Source: Desulfarculus sp. (lineage in GTDB: Bacteria; Desulfobacterota; Desulfarculia; Desulfarculales; Desulfarculaceae). From it: a stretch of DNA of 33,552 bases. The notes beneath the pieces are model-generated. The model did not search any database and was not told where the DNA came from. It saw only the letters and a list, made by a program, of their open reading frames with translations. The position numbers and the translations under genes were made by a program. Where the stretch lies: the NCBI GenBank assembly GCA_016208115.1, contig JACQYR010000007.1, positions 1-33,552 of the forward strand. The letters are read 5' to 3'. Shown here piece by piece: positions 6,664 through 15,012 of this stretch (the first letter of the stretch is position 1; each line of letters begins with the position of its first letter).

Positions 6664-8097
6664 TCAGGAGGCCGCGCGCGCCTGGCCGCCCGAGCGCAGC
6701 AGCGGCGCGCGCAGGCGGCCCGGGCCGTGGGCCAGCTCGATCAGCTCGAAGCGGCCCCGGGAGCACAGGTGGCCGAAGTTGGGCGCCCCGGCGGCGCCGT
6801 CCACCCGGGCCAAATGCTCGCCCACCTTGCCCAGGCGCAGGCCGCAGGTAACGGCGCAGAGCCCGCAGTGGGACTCGGCCCAGACCAGGGGGAAAGGCCC
6901 CGGCTTGGCGTAAGGCGTCTTGTGGCTCAGCGCGCCCGTGGGGCACAGGGCCAGGCACAGGCCGCAATGGTCGCAGCGCTCATTGAAGCGCGTGCGGTGG
7001 GGACGCTCTCTAGCCAGGTCGCCCACGCGCTCCACCTCCACGTGCACGGCGTCGCGGCCGTGGTAGTGCTGGCAGGCCCGTTGGCAGGTGCGGCAGACCA
7101 CGCACTTGTTGTCGTCCACCACGATGTGGGGGTGGTCCTCGATCTGGCCATGCCCCTGGCTGGGCGTAAGCCCGGTGACCAGCTCGCGCAGGCCGATGAG
7201 GTCGCCCACCTGGCGGATGCGGCACTCGGCCAAGGCCATGCAGCCGCAGGACAGGCAGCGGGAGGCCTCGGCCCGGGCCGCGTCCTCGCTCAGGCCCAGC
7301 TCCACCTCGCGGAAGTTGCCCGCGCGCTGGGCCGGCCCAAGCTCGGGCAGGCCGGCCCGGGGGGCCAATTCGCGGCCCGTGAAGAAGCCTGGGTCCACCT
7401 CGTGCAGGGTGCCCCGCGAGAAGGTGAAGTGCCGGGGAGGCTCCAGGGGCCGGCCGCGCAGCAGGCGGTCCATGGCCTGGGCCGCCCGGCGGCCGGCGCC
7501 GATGGCCTCCACCACCGTGGCCGGGCCGCTGACCAGGTCGCCACCCACGAAGACGCGCTCCAGGTTGGTGGCCCCGGTGAGGTAGGCGCCCTGCACGGTG
7601 CGTCCCTTGCGCAGCTCCAGGCCGCTGGCCAGGGTGTCTTGCTTGAACAGGCTGAGGTCGGGCTGCTGGCCGATGGCCACGATCAGGCAGTCCAGGTCCA
7701 TCCGCTGTTCGGAGCCGGCCAGGGGCCGGGGCTGGGCCCGTCCCGAGGCGTCCAGCTCGCACAGCTCCATGGTCTGGTGGAGCATGCCGGTGAGCCGGCC
7801 TTCGCTGGTCAGCAGGCCCGCGGGCGCCGTGCACATGGCGAAGACCACGCCCTCGCGCTGGGCCTCGTCCACCTCCAGGGCCTGGGCTGGCATCTCCTGG
7901 CGCGAGCGACGGTAGTACACCGCGACCTGGGCGGCGCCCAGGCGCAAGGCGCTGCGGGCGCAGTCCATGGCCGTGTTGCCACCGCCGATCACCGCCACCC
8001 GCTGCCCGGCCAGGCTGGTGACCCCACCCAGGGCCACCTGGTTGAGGAACACCGTGCCCGGCCAGACCCCCTGGGCGTCCTCGCCCTCCAGGCCCAA
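6664..8097 (-). CDS. GltD NAD(P)H-binding half plus ferredoxin and Fe4S4 domains (fragment)
   Basis: The longest piece of the broken gene (about 477 codons, no proper start; the first usable codon is TTG at 8097). It opens with LGLEGEDAQGVWPG. The NAD(P)H Rossmann motif VIGGGNTAMDCARSALRLGA and YYRRSRQEMPA follow, and then the FAD-closing motif VFVGGDLVSGPATVVEAIGAGRRAA. All are classic for the GltD/NfnB family. After a linker with CLSCGCMALAEC come two [4Fe-4S] motifs, CVVCRTCQRAC and CDHCGLCLALCP. The Fe4S4 motif HCGLCAVTCGL...HLCSRGRFE, normal for NuoG and formate dehydrogenase, follows. It stops at 6664 just after PLLRSGGQARAAS, where family members continue with a W-D-E-A-type segment. 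Confidence 0.75.
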   Translation of the reverse strand: MGLEGEDAQGVWPGTVFLNQVALGGVTSLAGQRVAVIGGGNTAMDCARSALRLGAAQVAVYYRRSRQEMPAQALEVDEAQREGVVFAMCTAPAGLLTSEGRLTGMLHQTMELCELDASGRAQPRPLAGSEQRMDLDCLIVAIGQQPDLSLFKQDTLASGLELRKGRTVQGAYLTGATNLERVFVGGDLVSGPATVVEAIGAGRRAAQAMDRLLRGRPLEPPRHFTFSRGTLHEVDPGFFTGRELAPRAGLPELGPAQRAGNFREVELGLSEDAARAEASRCLSCGCMALAECRIRQVGDLIGLRELVTGLTPSQGHGQIEDHPHIVVDDNKCVVCRTCQRACQHYHGRDAVHVEVERVGDLARERPHRTRFNERCDHCGLCLALCPTGALSHKTPYAKPGPFPLVWAESHCGLCAVTCGLRLGKVGEHLARVDGAAGAPNFGHLCSRGRFELIELAHGPGRLRAPLLRSGGQARAAS

Positions 8098-8098
8098 G

Positions 8099-8635
8099 GC
8101 GATACTGGGGGATGCCGTAGCGCAGCATGCCGCCCAACTTGGGCATGGCTTCGAAGATCACCGGCGAGTGCCCCAAGGGCGCCAGGAAATAGGCGGCGCT
8201 CAGGCTGGCCGGGCCGCCGCCCACCAGGGCCACCCACAGGCCGCTGGGGCTGGCCGGCTGGGGGTTGAGGCGGCCGATGTCCTGGTAGGCGATGTCGCTG
8301 GCCAGGCGCTTGAGGTGGTTGATGGCGATGGGCTGGTCCACGCGGCCGCGCCGGCACTGGGCCTCGCAGGGGTGGGGGCAGACCCGGCCGCAGGTCAGCG
8401 GCAGGGGGTTAGTCTGGCGGATCAGGCGGGTGGCCTCCAGATACTGGCCCCGGGCGACCAGGGCGATGTAGCCCTGGATGTCAATGTTCGCCGGGCAGCG
8501 CTGGCTGCAAGGGGCCAGGCAATCGCCATAGTGGTCGTCCAGGAGGAGCCGGAAGATGGCCTGGCGATGCTCGGCCAGGGTGGGGCTGTCGGTGCGCACC
8601 CGCAGGCCCGGGGCCACCAGGGTGGCGCTGGCCCG
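8099..8635 (-). CDS. GltD N-terminal Fe-S and FAD-binding part (fragment)
   Basis: In this frame the residues run from ATLVAPGLRVRTDSP (the tail of a [2Fe-2S] domain) through DCLAPCSQRCPANIDIQGY and CGRVCPHPCEAQCRRG. Those two cysteine blocks bind two [4Fe-4S] clusters in GltD. The FAD site VALVGGGPASLSAAYFLA follows (a serine replaces the usual glycine after GGGPA), then GHSPVIFEAMPKLGGMLRYGIPQYRL. GltD homologues then have about 60 residues before PLGLEGED. Here that block is missing and the next frame begins at once with LGLEGED. The start is not independent: the ATG at 8712 in another frame is the natural one. Confidence 0.72.
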
Positions 8636-8708
8636 GCCTGCAAGACGCTCTGCCCCGGCGCGGCCCTGACCGCCTGGCCGTTGATGGTCAGATCGATGAA
8701 CTCCGGGC

Positions 8709-9347
8709 TCATGGCGCGCCCTCCCCGGGGTTGGCCGGCCAGAGGTGGCGCTCGCCGGCCGCGCAGCCGCCCTGGTCCAGGTGCCGCTGGAACTGGGGCA
8801 GGGCCAGGTCCAGAGCCAATAGCAGGGGCTCGCTGACGCGCTGGCCGAACTGGCAGTAGCCCGCTTGGGCCAGGGCGCGGGCCGCCTGGCTTAAGCGCTC
8901 CAGGCAGGCCTGGTCGCCCTCGCCGCGCATGATGCCTCGCAAGAGCCGGTGGATCAGGTGCACGCCCAGGCGGCAGGGGTAGCACTTGCCGCAGCTTTCG
9001 GCGGCGTTGAACTCAAAGAGGTAGGCCACCAGGCCCACCAGGCAGTAGCCGGCCTCCATGGCCACCAGGGTGCCTCGGTGGCGCTCGAAGATGACGCGGC
9101 TGTCGGTCACCACCGTGGGGTCCAGGTGCAGGCGCCTAAAGATCAGGCGGCCGGCCAGGGAGGACCCCATGAGCAGGGCGTGCTGGCAGAAGGTGTAGCG
9201 CCACACCTTGAGGGCCGGGGCCGGGCCGGCGGCGGCCTGGGGCGCGGAGGCACCGCGCGTCCTGGCCGGCGCGGGCGCGGCCCCGGGCTCCCGGGGTTGG
9301 CCTGGGCGGGGCGGGTTAAGGGTGTCGGTGATCCTGCGCCACATCAT
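8709..9347 (-). CDS. Stand-alone NuoF-type [4Fe-4S] domain protein without an FMN/NADH domain
   Basis: Of the 212 residues only the second half is recognisable. GTLVAMEAGYCLVGLVAYLFEFNAAESCGKCYPCRLG matches the part of NuoF around the N3 cluster (ESCGKC.PCR.G), followed by a helical bundle and GYCQFGQRVSEPLL, which carries the fourth cysteine (CxLG...P position). The first 45 residues are proline/alanine-rich and look disordered. The glycine-rich FMN/NADH loop and NADEGEPG of NuoF are absent, and there is no NuoE. The reading frame is unbroken, so it may be a genuine short protein, but an in-frame loss of the front cannot be excluded because the neighbouring gene has three internal losses. 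It overlaps that gene by ATGA and starts 12 bp after nuoN. It probably wires the GltD-NuoG protein to the complex. Confidence 0.72.
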   Translation of the reverse strand: MMWRRITDTLNPPRPGQPREPGAAPAPARTRGASAPQAAAGPAPALKVWRYTFCQHALLMGSSLAGRLIFRRLHLDPTVVTDSRVIFERHRGTLVAMEAGYCLVGLVAYLFEFNAAESCGKCYPCRLGVHLIHRLLRGIMRGEGDQACLERLSQAARALAQAGYCQFGQRVSEPLLLALDLALPQFQRHLDQGGCAAGERHLWPANPGEGAP

Positions 9348-9359
9348 GAACGTCCCTGC

Positions 9360-10787
9360 CTAGAAAATGTTGCGCACGGCCTTCTCAGTCAACTCCAGCA
9401 CCTGGCGCGGAAACAGGCCCAGGGCCACCATGGCGGCGATGAGCGCGTAGTTGAGCGCCCGCGTGGGGCCTGTGATGGCCAGGCTTTCCTGGGGCTCCGC
9501 CGGCTCGGTCAGGTAGGCCGCCTTGATGACCATCAGATAGTAGTAGAGGCTTAGCGTCGCGTTTATCATGCCCACCAGCACCAGCCAGAAGTGGCCGTCC
9601 CGCATGGCCGCCGCGAAAACCAGGAACTTGCCCGTGAAACCCACGGTGGGTGGTATGCCGGCCAGGGAGAACAGGGCCAGCATGAGGGTCAGCGCCAACA
9701 GCGGCGCCCGCCGGTGCAGGCCGGCCAGGTCGCTGATCTTGAGGTCCTGGCCCTGGCTGGCCACCTTGACCACCACCATGAAGGCCGCGAAGTTCATGAC
9801 CATGTAGGCCAGGGTGTAGAACATGGCCGAGCTGTAGCCCAGACGGGTCATGGTCAAGACGCCCATAAGCGCGTAGCCGGCGTGGGCCACCGAGCTGTAG
9901 GCCAGCATGCGCTTCAAATCGCTCTGCACCATGGCCGCCAGGTTGCCCAGGGTCATGGAGGCCACGCACAGGACCATGAGCACGTCCAAGAGGTAGAGGC
10001 TGGTGCCGGCGCTCAGGGCGGTGAGCCTTATCAAGAGCGCCACGGCGGCGGCCTTGCTGGCCGTGGCGATGTAGGTGGTGACCTGGTTGGCCGCGCCCTG
10101 GTACACGTCGGGCGCCCAGAAGTGGAAGGGGAAGGCCGCCAACTTGAAGAAAAAGCCCGACAGGGTCAAGAGCAGGCCGATGACCGCGCCGGGTTGGTGT
10201 ATCCACAGGGGAAGCGTGTCGGCGATCCTGGCCAGGTAGGTACTGTGCACGGCGCCGAAGATGTAGCTCATGCCAAAGAGCATCAGGCAGGAGGCGGTGA
10301 TGCCGATGAACAGGTACTTGACGCCGGCCTCCACGTCTATGTTGTCGCCGCTGCGCAGGGGCACCAGGATGTACAGCGAGAAAGACGACAGCTCGAGCGC
10401 CACGTAGAGGGTCATCAGCTCCACGGCGCTGACCATGAGCATCATGCCCAGGGTGCAAGTGGTGAGGAACAGGAAGAACTCGGGTTGGTAGCGCTCCTCC
10501 ACGCCGGTTAACTGGCGGCAGATGCCCAGCACCAACAACAGGGCCACGGCCAGGAGCAGCTTGAAGAACTGGCTGAACAGGTCCACCCGGTAGGCCTCGA
10601 AGAACAAATGGCCCTCCTGGAAGAGCCCGGCCAGGCCCGCGGCCACCATCAGGAGCGATAGGCCCATGGCCCAGGAGTGGACGCGCCGCTGGTCCTGGTG
10701 CTTGGGCAGCGACAGCCCAAAGAGCGTGAGCGCCATGAGCAGGCAGGCCGCCTCGGGCAGGAAGAGCATGAGGTCGCCGGCCATCAC
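9360..10787 (-). CDS. nuoN: NADH-quinone oxidoreductase subunit N
   Basis: An antiporter-like membrane subunit of complex I, part of the proton-pumping arm. It has 475 residues, about 14 hydrophobic helices, and keeps E132 in LYVALELSSFSLY, the key glutamate of helix 5. The lysine helix region (FKLAAFPFHFWAPDVYQGA) and SDLKRMLAYSSVAHAGY are also present. The start ATG overlaps the nuoM stop by ATGA, so translation is coupled. Full length with no sign of damage. Confidence 0.97.
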   Translation of the reverse strand: MMAGDLMLFLPEAACLLMALTLFGLSLPKHQDQRRVHSWAMGLSLLMVAAGLAGLFQEGHLFFEAYRVDLFSQFFKLLLAVALLLVLGICRQLTGVEERYQPEFFLFLTTCTLGMMLMVSAVELMTLYVALELSSFSLYILVPLRSGDNIDVEAGVKYLFIGITASCLMLFGMSYIFGAVHSTYLARIADTLPLWIHQPGAVIGLLLTLSGFFFKLAAFPFHFWAPDVYQGAANQVTTYIATASKAAAVALLIRLTALSAGTSLYLLDVLMVLCVASMTLGNLAAMVQSDLKRMLAYSSVAHAGYALMGVLTMTRLGYSSAMFYTLAYMVMNFAAFMVVVKVASQGQDLKISDLAGLHRRAPLLALTLMLALFSLAGIPPTVGFTGKFLVFAAAMRDGHFWLVLVGMINATLSLYYYLMVIKAAYLTEPAEPQESLAITGPTRALNYALIAAMVALGLFPRQVLELTEKAVRNIF

Positions 10788-12250
10788 TTGAACATCCCCA
10801 CCAGGGGCGCCACCCCGGTGTCAATCAGGTCCAGGGCCAGACGCGGCAGCAGGCCGAAGAGCAGGATGGTGCCAGCCAGGAGCGCCCGGGGCAGCGCCAT
10901 GGCCGGGGTCATGTCCGGGGCCGCCGCGAAGCGCTCATTCTTCTCGCCGTAGAAGGTCTTCTGCACCACGCGCAGCATGAACAGGGCGCTTATCACCAGG
11001 CCCAGCACCGCGCAGACGCCCAGCAGGGGATAGGCCTGGTAGCCGGCGATGAACACCAACAGCTCGGCCCAAAAGCTGGCCAGACAGGGCACGCCGATGC
11101 CGGCCAGGGCCGCCAGGATGAAGAAGAAGCTGGCCCGGGGCATGACCTTGGCCATGCCGCCCAGGTCGGGGATGAGCTTGGTGTGGGTGCGGTCGTAGAT
11201 ATGCCCCACGCTGGAAAAGAACAGGGCAGTCATGACGCCGTGGGCGAACATCTGGAAGACCGCGCCGCTGATCCCACCCACACTCATGGTGGCCAGGCCC
11301 AGGCTGACCAGCCCCATGTGGCTGACCGAGGAGTAGCCGATGACATACTTCAGGTCGGTTTGGGCCAGGCCCACGAAAGCCCCGTAGACGATGCCCACCG
11401 TGGCCAGGAGGGCGAACAAGGGCGACCAGTCGGCCAGGCCCTGGGGGCAGAGGAACATGCCCACGCGCAGCACGCCGTAGGCCCCCAGCTTCATCAGCAC
11501 CCCGGCGTGGATCATGGATACAGCCGTGGGCGCGGCCACGTGGCCCACCGGCGACCAGGTGTGGAAGGGCCACAGGCCGGCCAGCACCCCGAAGCCGAAG
11601 AGGAACAGGAAGAAGCCCAGGTATTGCGCCTCCACGGGCAGACCGGCCTGGGCGATCTGCACCAGGTCAAAGGTGAACAGCCCACTCTGGAAGTAGACGT
11701 AGAGTATGCCCGGCAGCACCAGGGCCGAGCCGGCCAGCAGGTACAGGGTCAGCTTGAGCGCGCCGTATTCCTTGCGCGTGGAGCCCCAGATGGCGATGAG
11801 AGGATACATGGGGAACAGCGAGACGTCGTACCACACGAAGAGGAAGAACAGGTCCAGGGACAAAAACACGCCGTAGACGCCCACCACCATCAAGAGCATC
11901 AGGGCGAAGAACTCCTTCACGCGGTGCTGCAAATCCCACATGGTCCACACGCCGGTGAAGAAGACGATGCTGGTCAGGAGCACCATGGGCAGGTTGATGC
12001 CGTCCACGGCCAGGTAGTAGAAGATGCCCAGGCTGGGCACCCAGGAGGCGCGCTCCACGAATTGCAGGCCCGCGGCGGCGCGGTCGTAGGCGGCGTATAT
12101 GTAGATGGACAGAATCAGGCACACCCCGGCCGAGATCAGCGACACCCAGCGCACCGCCCGCCGGTTGTCGTGGGGTAACAGCAGGATCACCAGCAGGCCC
12201 AGGGCGGGCGCCAGCAGGATGGCCGACAGGTAGGGGAAGCCAGGGTTCAC
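10784..12250 (-). CDS. nuoM: NADH-quinone oxidoreductase subunit M
   Basis: An antiporter-like proton-pumping subunit of complex I with 488 residues. It starts with GTG at 12250, seven bases after the nuoL stop. The usual motifs are TAVSMIHAGVLMKLGAYG and DLKYVIGYSSVSHMG. In the helix where Escherichia coli NuoM has the essential E144, this protein reads FLFVWYDVSLFPMYPLIAIWG: the acidic residue is aspartate, D142 (codon GAC at 11827-11825). The neighbouring NuoL and NuoN keep glutamate at the same position, so this substitution is specific to NuoM. Otherwise full length. Confidence 0.97.
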   Translation of the reverse strand: MNPGFPYLSAILLAPALGLLVILLLPHDNRRAVRWVSLISAGVCLILSIYIYAAYDRAAAGLQFVERASWVPSLGIFYYLAVDGINLPMVLLTSIVFFTGVWTMWDLQHRVKEFFALMLLMVVGVYGVFLSLDLFFLFVWYDVSLFPMYPLIAIWGSTRKEYGALKLTLYLLAGSALVLPGILYVYFQSGLFTFDLVQIAQAGLPVEAQYLGFFLFLFGFGVLAGLWPFHTWSPVGHVAAPTAVSMIHAGVLMKLGAYGVLRVGMFLCPQGLADWSPLFALLATVGIVYGAFVGLAQTDLKYVIGYSSVSHMGLVSLGLATMSVGGISGAVFQMFAHGVMTALFFSSVGHIYDRTHTKLIPDLGGMAKVMPRASFFFILAALAGIGVPCLASFWAELLVFIAGYQAYPLLGVCAVLGLVISALFMLRVVQKTFYGEKNERFAAAPDMTPAMALPRALLAGTILLFGLLPRLALDLIDTGVAPLVGMFK

Positions 12251-12257
12251 GCCCGCC

Positions 12258-14156
12258 TCACACCAAGAGGAAGTACAGGCCCACCAGGGCCATGACCAGC
12301 ACCATGGTGAACAGGTTGTATTGCAACAGCCCGCTTTGCAGCAGGCTCAATAGCCAGCCCGCCCCCAGGGTGGCCCGGCAGAAGCCATCTATGCCGCCAT
12401 CCACCACTCGCCGGTCGTTCAAGGTGAACAGCCGGCTGAAGAGGCCGTAGACCACGTGGTCCAGCAGCCAGCGGTAGAGCCAGTCCAGATACCAGCGGTT
12501 GGCGAAGAGGTTCCATAGGCCGGGTATGCGGCTTAGGAAACCCTGCTGGGCCGCGCCGGCCCGGCCGAACTCCAGCCAGGCCAGGCCCGCGCCAGCCGCC
12601 ACCACCACCACGGAGGCCGCCACCAGCCAGCCGTGGTGCGCCCCGGGGGGCAGGGGACGCCCCCAGGCCAGGAAGGACTCCAGGGCCGGACCGGCCGCGC
12701 CCAGCAGCGCCGTTAACACCGCCAGCACCAACAGTGGCGCGGCCATCACCCAGTACACCGCCGCGCCGTGGTGCCCGCCTTCGCCATGCTCGGCATGGCC
12801 AGCGGGAGGCTGCGTGCGCCGGGGCCGCCACATCACGAACAACAGGCGGAAGGTGTAGTAGGCGGTCAGGCCGGCGCCCAGGAGCCCCAGCCACAGCCAG
12901 GCCGGGTTGGGCAGCTCGGCCAGGGCCGAGAGCACCGTTTCCTTGCTGAAGAAGCCGGCCAGGGGCCACACCCCCGACAGCGCCGCCCCGGCCACGGTCA
13001 GGCTGAGCATGGGCACCTTGAGGGAGCGGGCGCCGCTTCGGGCCATGACGAAGAAGTCGTTGGTGGCGTAGTGATGGATGAACACCCCCGAGCACAAGAA
13101 CAAGAGCGCCTTGAAGGCGGCGTGGGTGGTGAGGTGATACACGCCGGCGAAGTAGCCGCCCGCCCCCAGGCCCATGAACATGAAGCCCAGTTGGCTTACC
13201 GTGGAGTAGGCCCAGACCTGCTTGATGTCGCTGGCCACCATGGCCATGGTGGAGGAGAGCAGCATGGTCACGGTGCCGATCACCAGCACCCAGCCCAGGG
13301 CCTGGGGTGAGCCCTGGAAGAAGGGGAACAGCCGGCTGACCAGGTACACGCCGGCGGCCACCATGGTGGCCGAGTGCAAGAGCGCGCTGACCGGAGTGGG
13401 GCCTTCCATGGCGTCGGGCAGCCAGGTTAGGAGGGGGAACTGGGCGCTCTTGCCCACCACGCCGCAGAAGATCAGGAGCGCGCTGGCGGTCAAGAGCCCC
13501 GGGGTCAGCCGCGTGGCGGCCTGCTGGTTCAGCCCCAGGATGGACAGATCGCCCAGGTTCAACAAGAGCACGATGATGCCCAGGAAGAAGCCTAGGTCGC
13601 CCAGGCGGGTCATGACAAAGGCCTTCTTGCCGGCCTGGCTGGCGCTGAACTTGTGGTGCCAGAAGCCGATGAGCAGGTAGCTCGACAGCCCCACCAGCTC
13701 CCAGAAGATGTAGAGCTGCATCAGCCCCGAGGCCAGCACCAGGCTAATCATGGACCAGGCGAACAAGGACAGGAAGGCGTAGTACTTGGCCTTGCCGGGG
13801 TCGCCGGCCATGTAGCCCAGGCTGTAGACCTGCACCAGAAAGCTCACGCCCGTGACGATGCAGAGCATCAAGAGGCTCAAGGGGTCCAGCAGGAAACCGA
13901 AGGTCACGGCCACGCCGCCGCCCCGCATCCAGGTCAGCTCCCACAGAATGGGCGCCTCCATGCGCCAGTGCCCGGCCAGCAGCCAGATTGCGGCCAAGAG
14001 CGGCAGCCCCGAGCAGACCAGGCTGACGGCGCAGGAGAGGGTCACCCGAGGCCGCGTGACGAAGAAGACTAGAAAAAAGGACAACAGCGGCAGGCCCATG
14101 GCCAGGAGGGCCAGGGAAAGCTCGCCGCCATTGGGCGCCACGGGGGTCATGGTCAT
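12258..14156 (-). CDS. nuoL: NADH-quinone oxidoreductase subunit L
   Basis: The largest antiporter-like subunit, 632 residues from the ATG at 14156 that overlaps the nuoK stop (ATGA). A second ATG two codons later, preceded by AAGGG, is also possible. It keeps E153 in LYIFWELVGLSSYLLIGFW, the GKSAQFPLLTWLPDAMEGPTPVSALLHSATMVAAGVYL core with catalytic lysine and histidine, and a long C-terminal part with the lateral helix that clamps NuoM and NuoN. A histidine-rich loop (GHAEHGEGGHHG) lies near residue 500. The frame is open further upstream, but that region overlaps nuoK and is not coding. Confidence 0.97.
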   Translation of the reverse strand: MTMTPVAPNGGELSLALLAMGLPLLSFFLVFFVTRPRVTLSCAVSLVCSGLPLLAAIWLLAGHWRMEAPILWELTWMRGGGVAVTFGFLLDPLSLLMLCIVTGVSFLVQVYSLGYMAGDPGKAKYYAFLSLFAWSMISLVLASGLMQLYIFWELVGLSSYLLIGFWHHKFSASQAGKKAFVMTRLGDLGFFLGIIVLLLNLGDLSILGLNQQAATRLTPGLLTASALLIFCGVVGKSAQFPLLTWLPDAMEGPTPVSALLHSATMVAAGVYLVSRLFPFFQGSPQALGWVLVIGTVTMLLSSTMAMVASDIKQVWAYSTVSQLGFMFMGLGAGGYFAGVYHLTTHAAFKALLFLCSGVFIHHYATNDFFVMARSGARSLKVPMLSLTVAGAALSGVWPLAGFFSKETVLSALAELPNPAWLWLGLLGAGLTAYYTFRLLFVMWRPRRTQPPAGHAEHGEGGHHGAAVYWVMAAPLLVLAVLTALLGAAGPALESFLAWGRPLPPGAHHGWLVAASVVVVAAGAGLAWLEFGRAGAAQQGFLSRIPGLWNLFANRWYLDWLYRWLLDHVVYGLFSRLFTLNDRRVVDGGIDGFCRATLGAGWLLSLLQSGLLQYNLFTMVLVMALVGLYFLLV

Positions 14157-14461
14157 CCCTTCAGTTGCCGGGCCTGCTCCACGTTGATGGAGCGGATCTT
14201 GCGGAAGAGCGCCAGTATCAGGCTTAAAGCGATGGCCGCCTCGGCGGCTGCGATGCCCATGATGAACAGCACCGCCACCTGCCCCACGGCCGGGTCCGGG
14301 GCCAGGAAGCGGTTGAAGGCCATGAAGTTCAGCCCCACGGCGTTGAGCATCAATTCCACGCTGATGAGCATGCCGATCAGCGAGCGCCGCTTCAACAGCC
14401 CGAACAGGCCGATGCAAAAGAGCACCAGGGCGATGAAGAGATAGGTGTGCAGGCTGTTCAT
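14153..14461 (-). CDS. nuoK: NADH-quinone oxidoreductase subunit K
   Basis: A 102-residue, three-helix subunit of the complex I membrane arm. It has the two buried glutamates of the family: SVELMLNAVGLNFMAF on helix 2 and GIAAAEAAIALSLILALFR on helix 3. It overlaps nuoJ and nuoL by ATGA at each end. The length is typical. Confidence 0.97.
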   Translation of the reverse strand: MNSLHTYLFIALVLFCIGLFGLLKRRSLIGMLISVELMLNAVGLNFMAFNRFLAPDPAVGQVAVLFIMGIAAAEAAIALSLILALFRKIRSINVEQARQLKG

Positions 14462-15012
14462 GGCTCGCCCTCCGGCTTGCGCCCGCCGCCCAGGGCCGCC
14501 GCCGTGATGATGGCCCCGATGATGGCCACCAAGAGCGCCAGGGAGATCAGCTCGAACAACAGCTCGTAGCGGGTGAGGAACAGCTCGCCCAGGCGCTTGA
14601 CCGTCCAGTCCTGGCTGCGCTCCAGGGCCACCGCCCAGGGGGTGCGCAGCACGATGACGCTGAAGGACACGAAGACCACGGCGCTGACCGCGAACGACAG
14701 GTAGAGCTTGGGACGCCAGGCCGGCGGTATCCGCACGTGCATGGGCTGGCTGAGCATGATGGCGAACACGATGGCGATGCTGATGGCGCCGATGTAGATG
14801 AGTATCTCCATCATGGCCAAAAACTCGCTGCCCAGGAAGATGAACAGCCCCGCCACTCCCAGGATGCAGGTGGCCAAGCCGAAGACGTTGTAGATGATGT
14901 TGCGCGGTAGCACGGCGATCAACGCCCCCGCGAAGGTGAGCCCCACCACCAGGATGAAGGCCGCCCAGGCCACGGCCTCGGGCCGGATGTATTGGCCCAT
15001 CACCGGGGTCAT
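14458..15012 (-). CDS. nuoJ: NADH-quinone oxidoreductase subunit J
   Basis: A 184-residue membrane subunit with five predicted helices. It contains the family segment LGSEFLAMMEILIYIGAISIAIVFAIML, whose helix 3 pi-bulge tyrosine and glycine region couples quinone chemistry to pumping. It overlaps nuoI and nuoK by four bases on each side. Confidence 0.96.
   Translation of the reverse strand: MTPVMGQYIRPEAVAWAAFILVVGLTFAGALIAVLPRNIIYNVFGLATCILGVAGLFIFLGSEFLAMMEILIYIGAISIAIVFAIMLSQPMHVRIPPAWRPKLYLSFAVSAVVFVSFSVIVLRTPWAVALERSQDWTVKRLGELFLTRYELLFELISLALLVAIIGAIITAAALGGGRKPEGEP

Larger units (their letters stand above)
5700..8712 (-). pseudogene. NuoG-type subunit with embedded GltD-like flavoprotein, broken at three points
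   Basis: Domain order read across frames: start of a [2Fe-2S] domain (MSPEFIDLTINGQAV, ATG at 8712 overlapping the stop of the preceding gene as ATGA), GltD-type Fe-S and FAD/NAD(P)H domains, two [4Fe-4S] motifs, the molybdopterin-oxidoreductase Fe4S4 motif, and a NuoG C-terminal region. The frame changes near 8635, 8100 and 6660. At each place conserved sequence is missing as well: about 45 residues holding all [2Fe-2S] cysteines, about 60 residues between the two Rossmann parts of GltD, and about 100 residues after the Fe4S4 motif. These are internal deletions whose length is not a multiple of three, not simple one-base slips. Intact, it would be about 1,200 residues and would collect electrons from NAD(P)H for the downstream complex I. 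Whether the damage is real or an assembly fault cannot be decided from the sequence. Confidence 0.8.

Noticed and set aside
5700-8712. Programmed frameshifting as explanation for the NuoG/GltD and nuoH frame changes
   Set aside because: Programmed shifts keep all coding sequence. Here conserved blocks are physically missing at each frame change, and no slippery heptamer with downstream structure was seen.
14157-14417. Upstream extension of nuoL to 14417
   Set aside because: The extra codons overlap nuoK in another frame; the ATG at 14156 with the ATGA overlap is the natural start.
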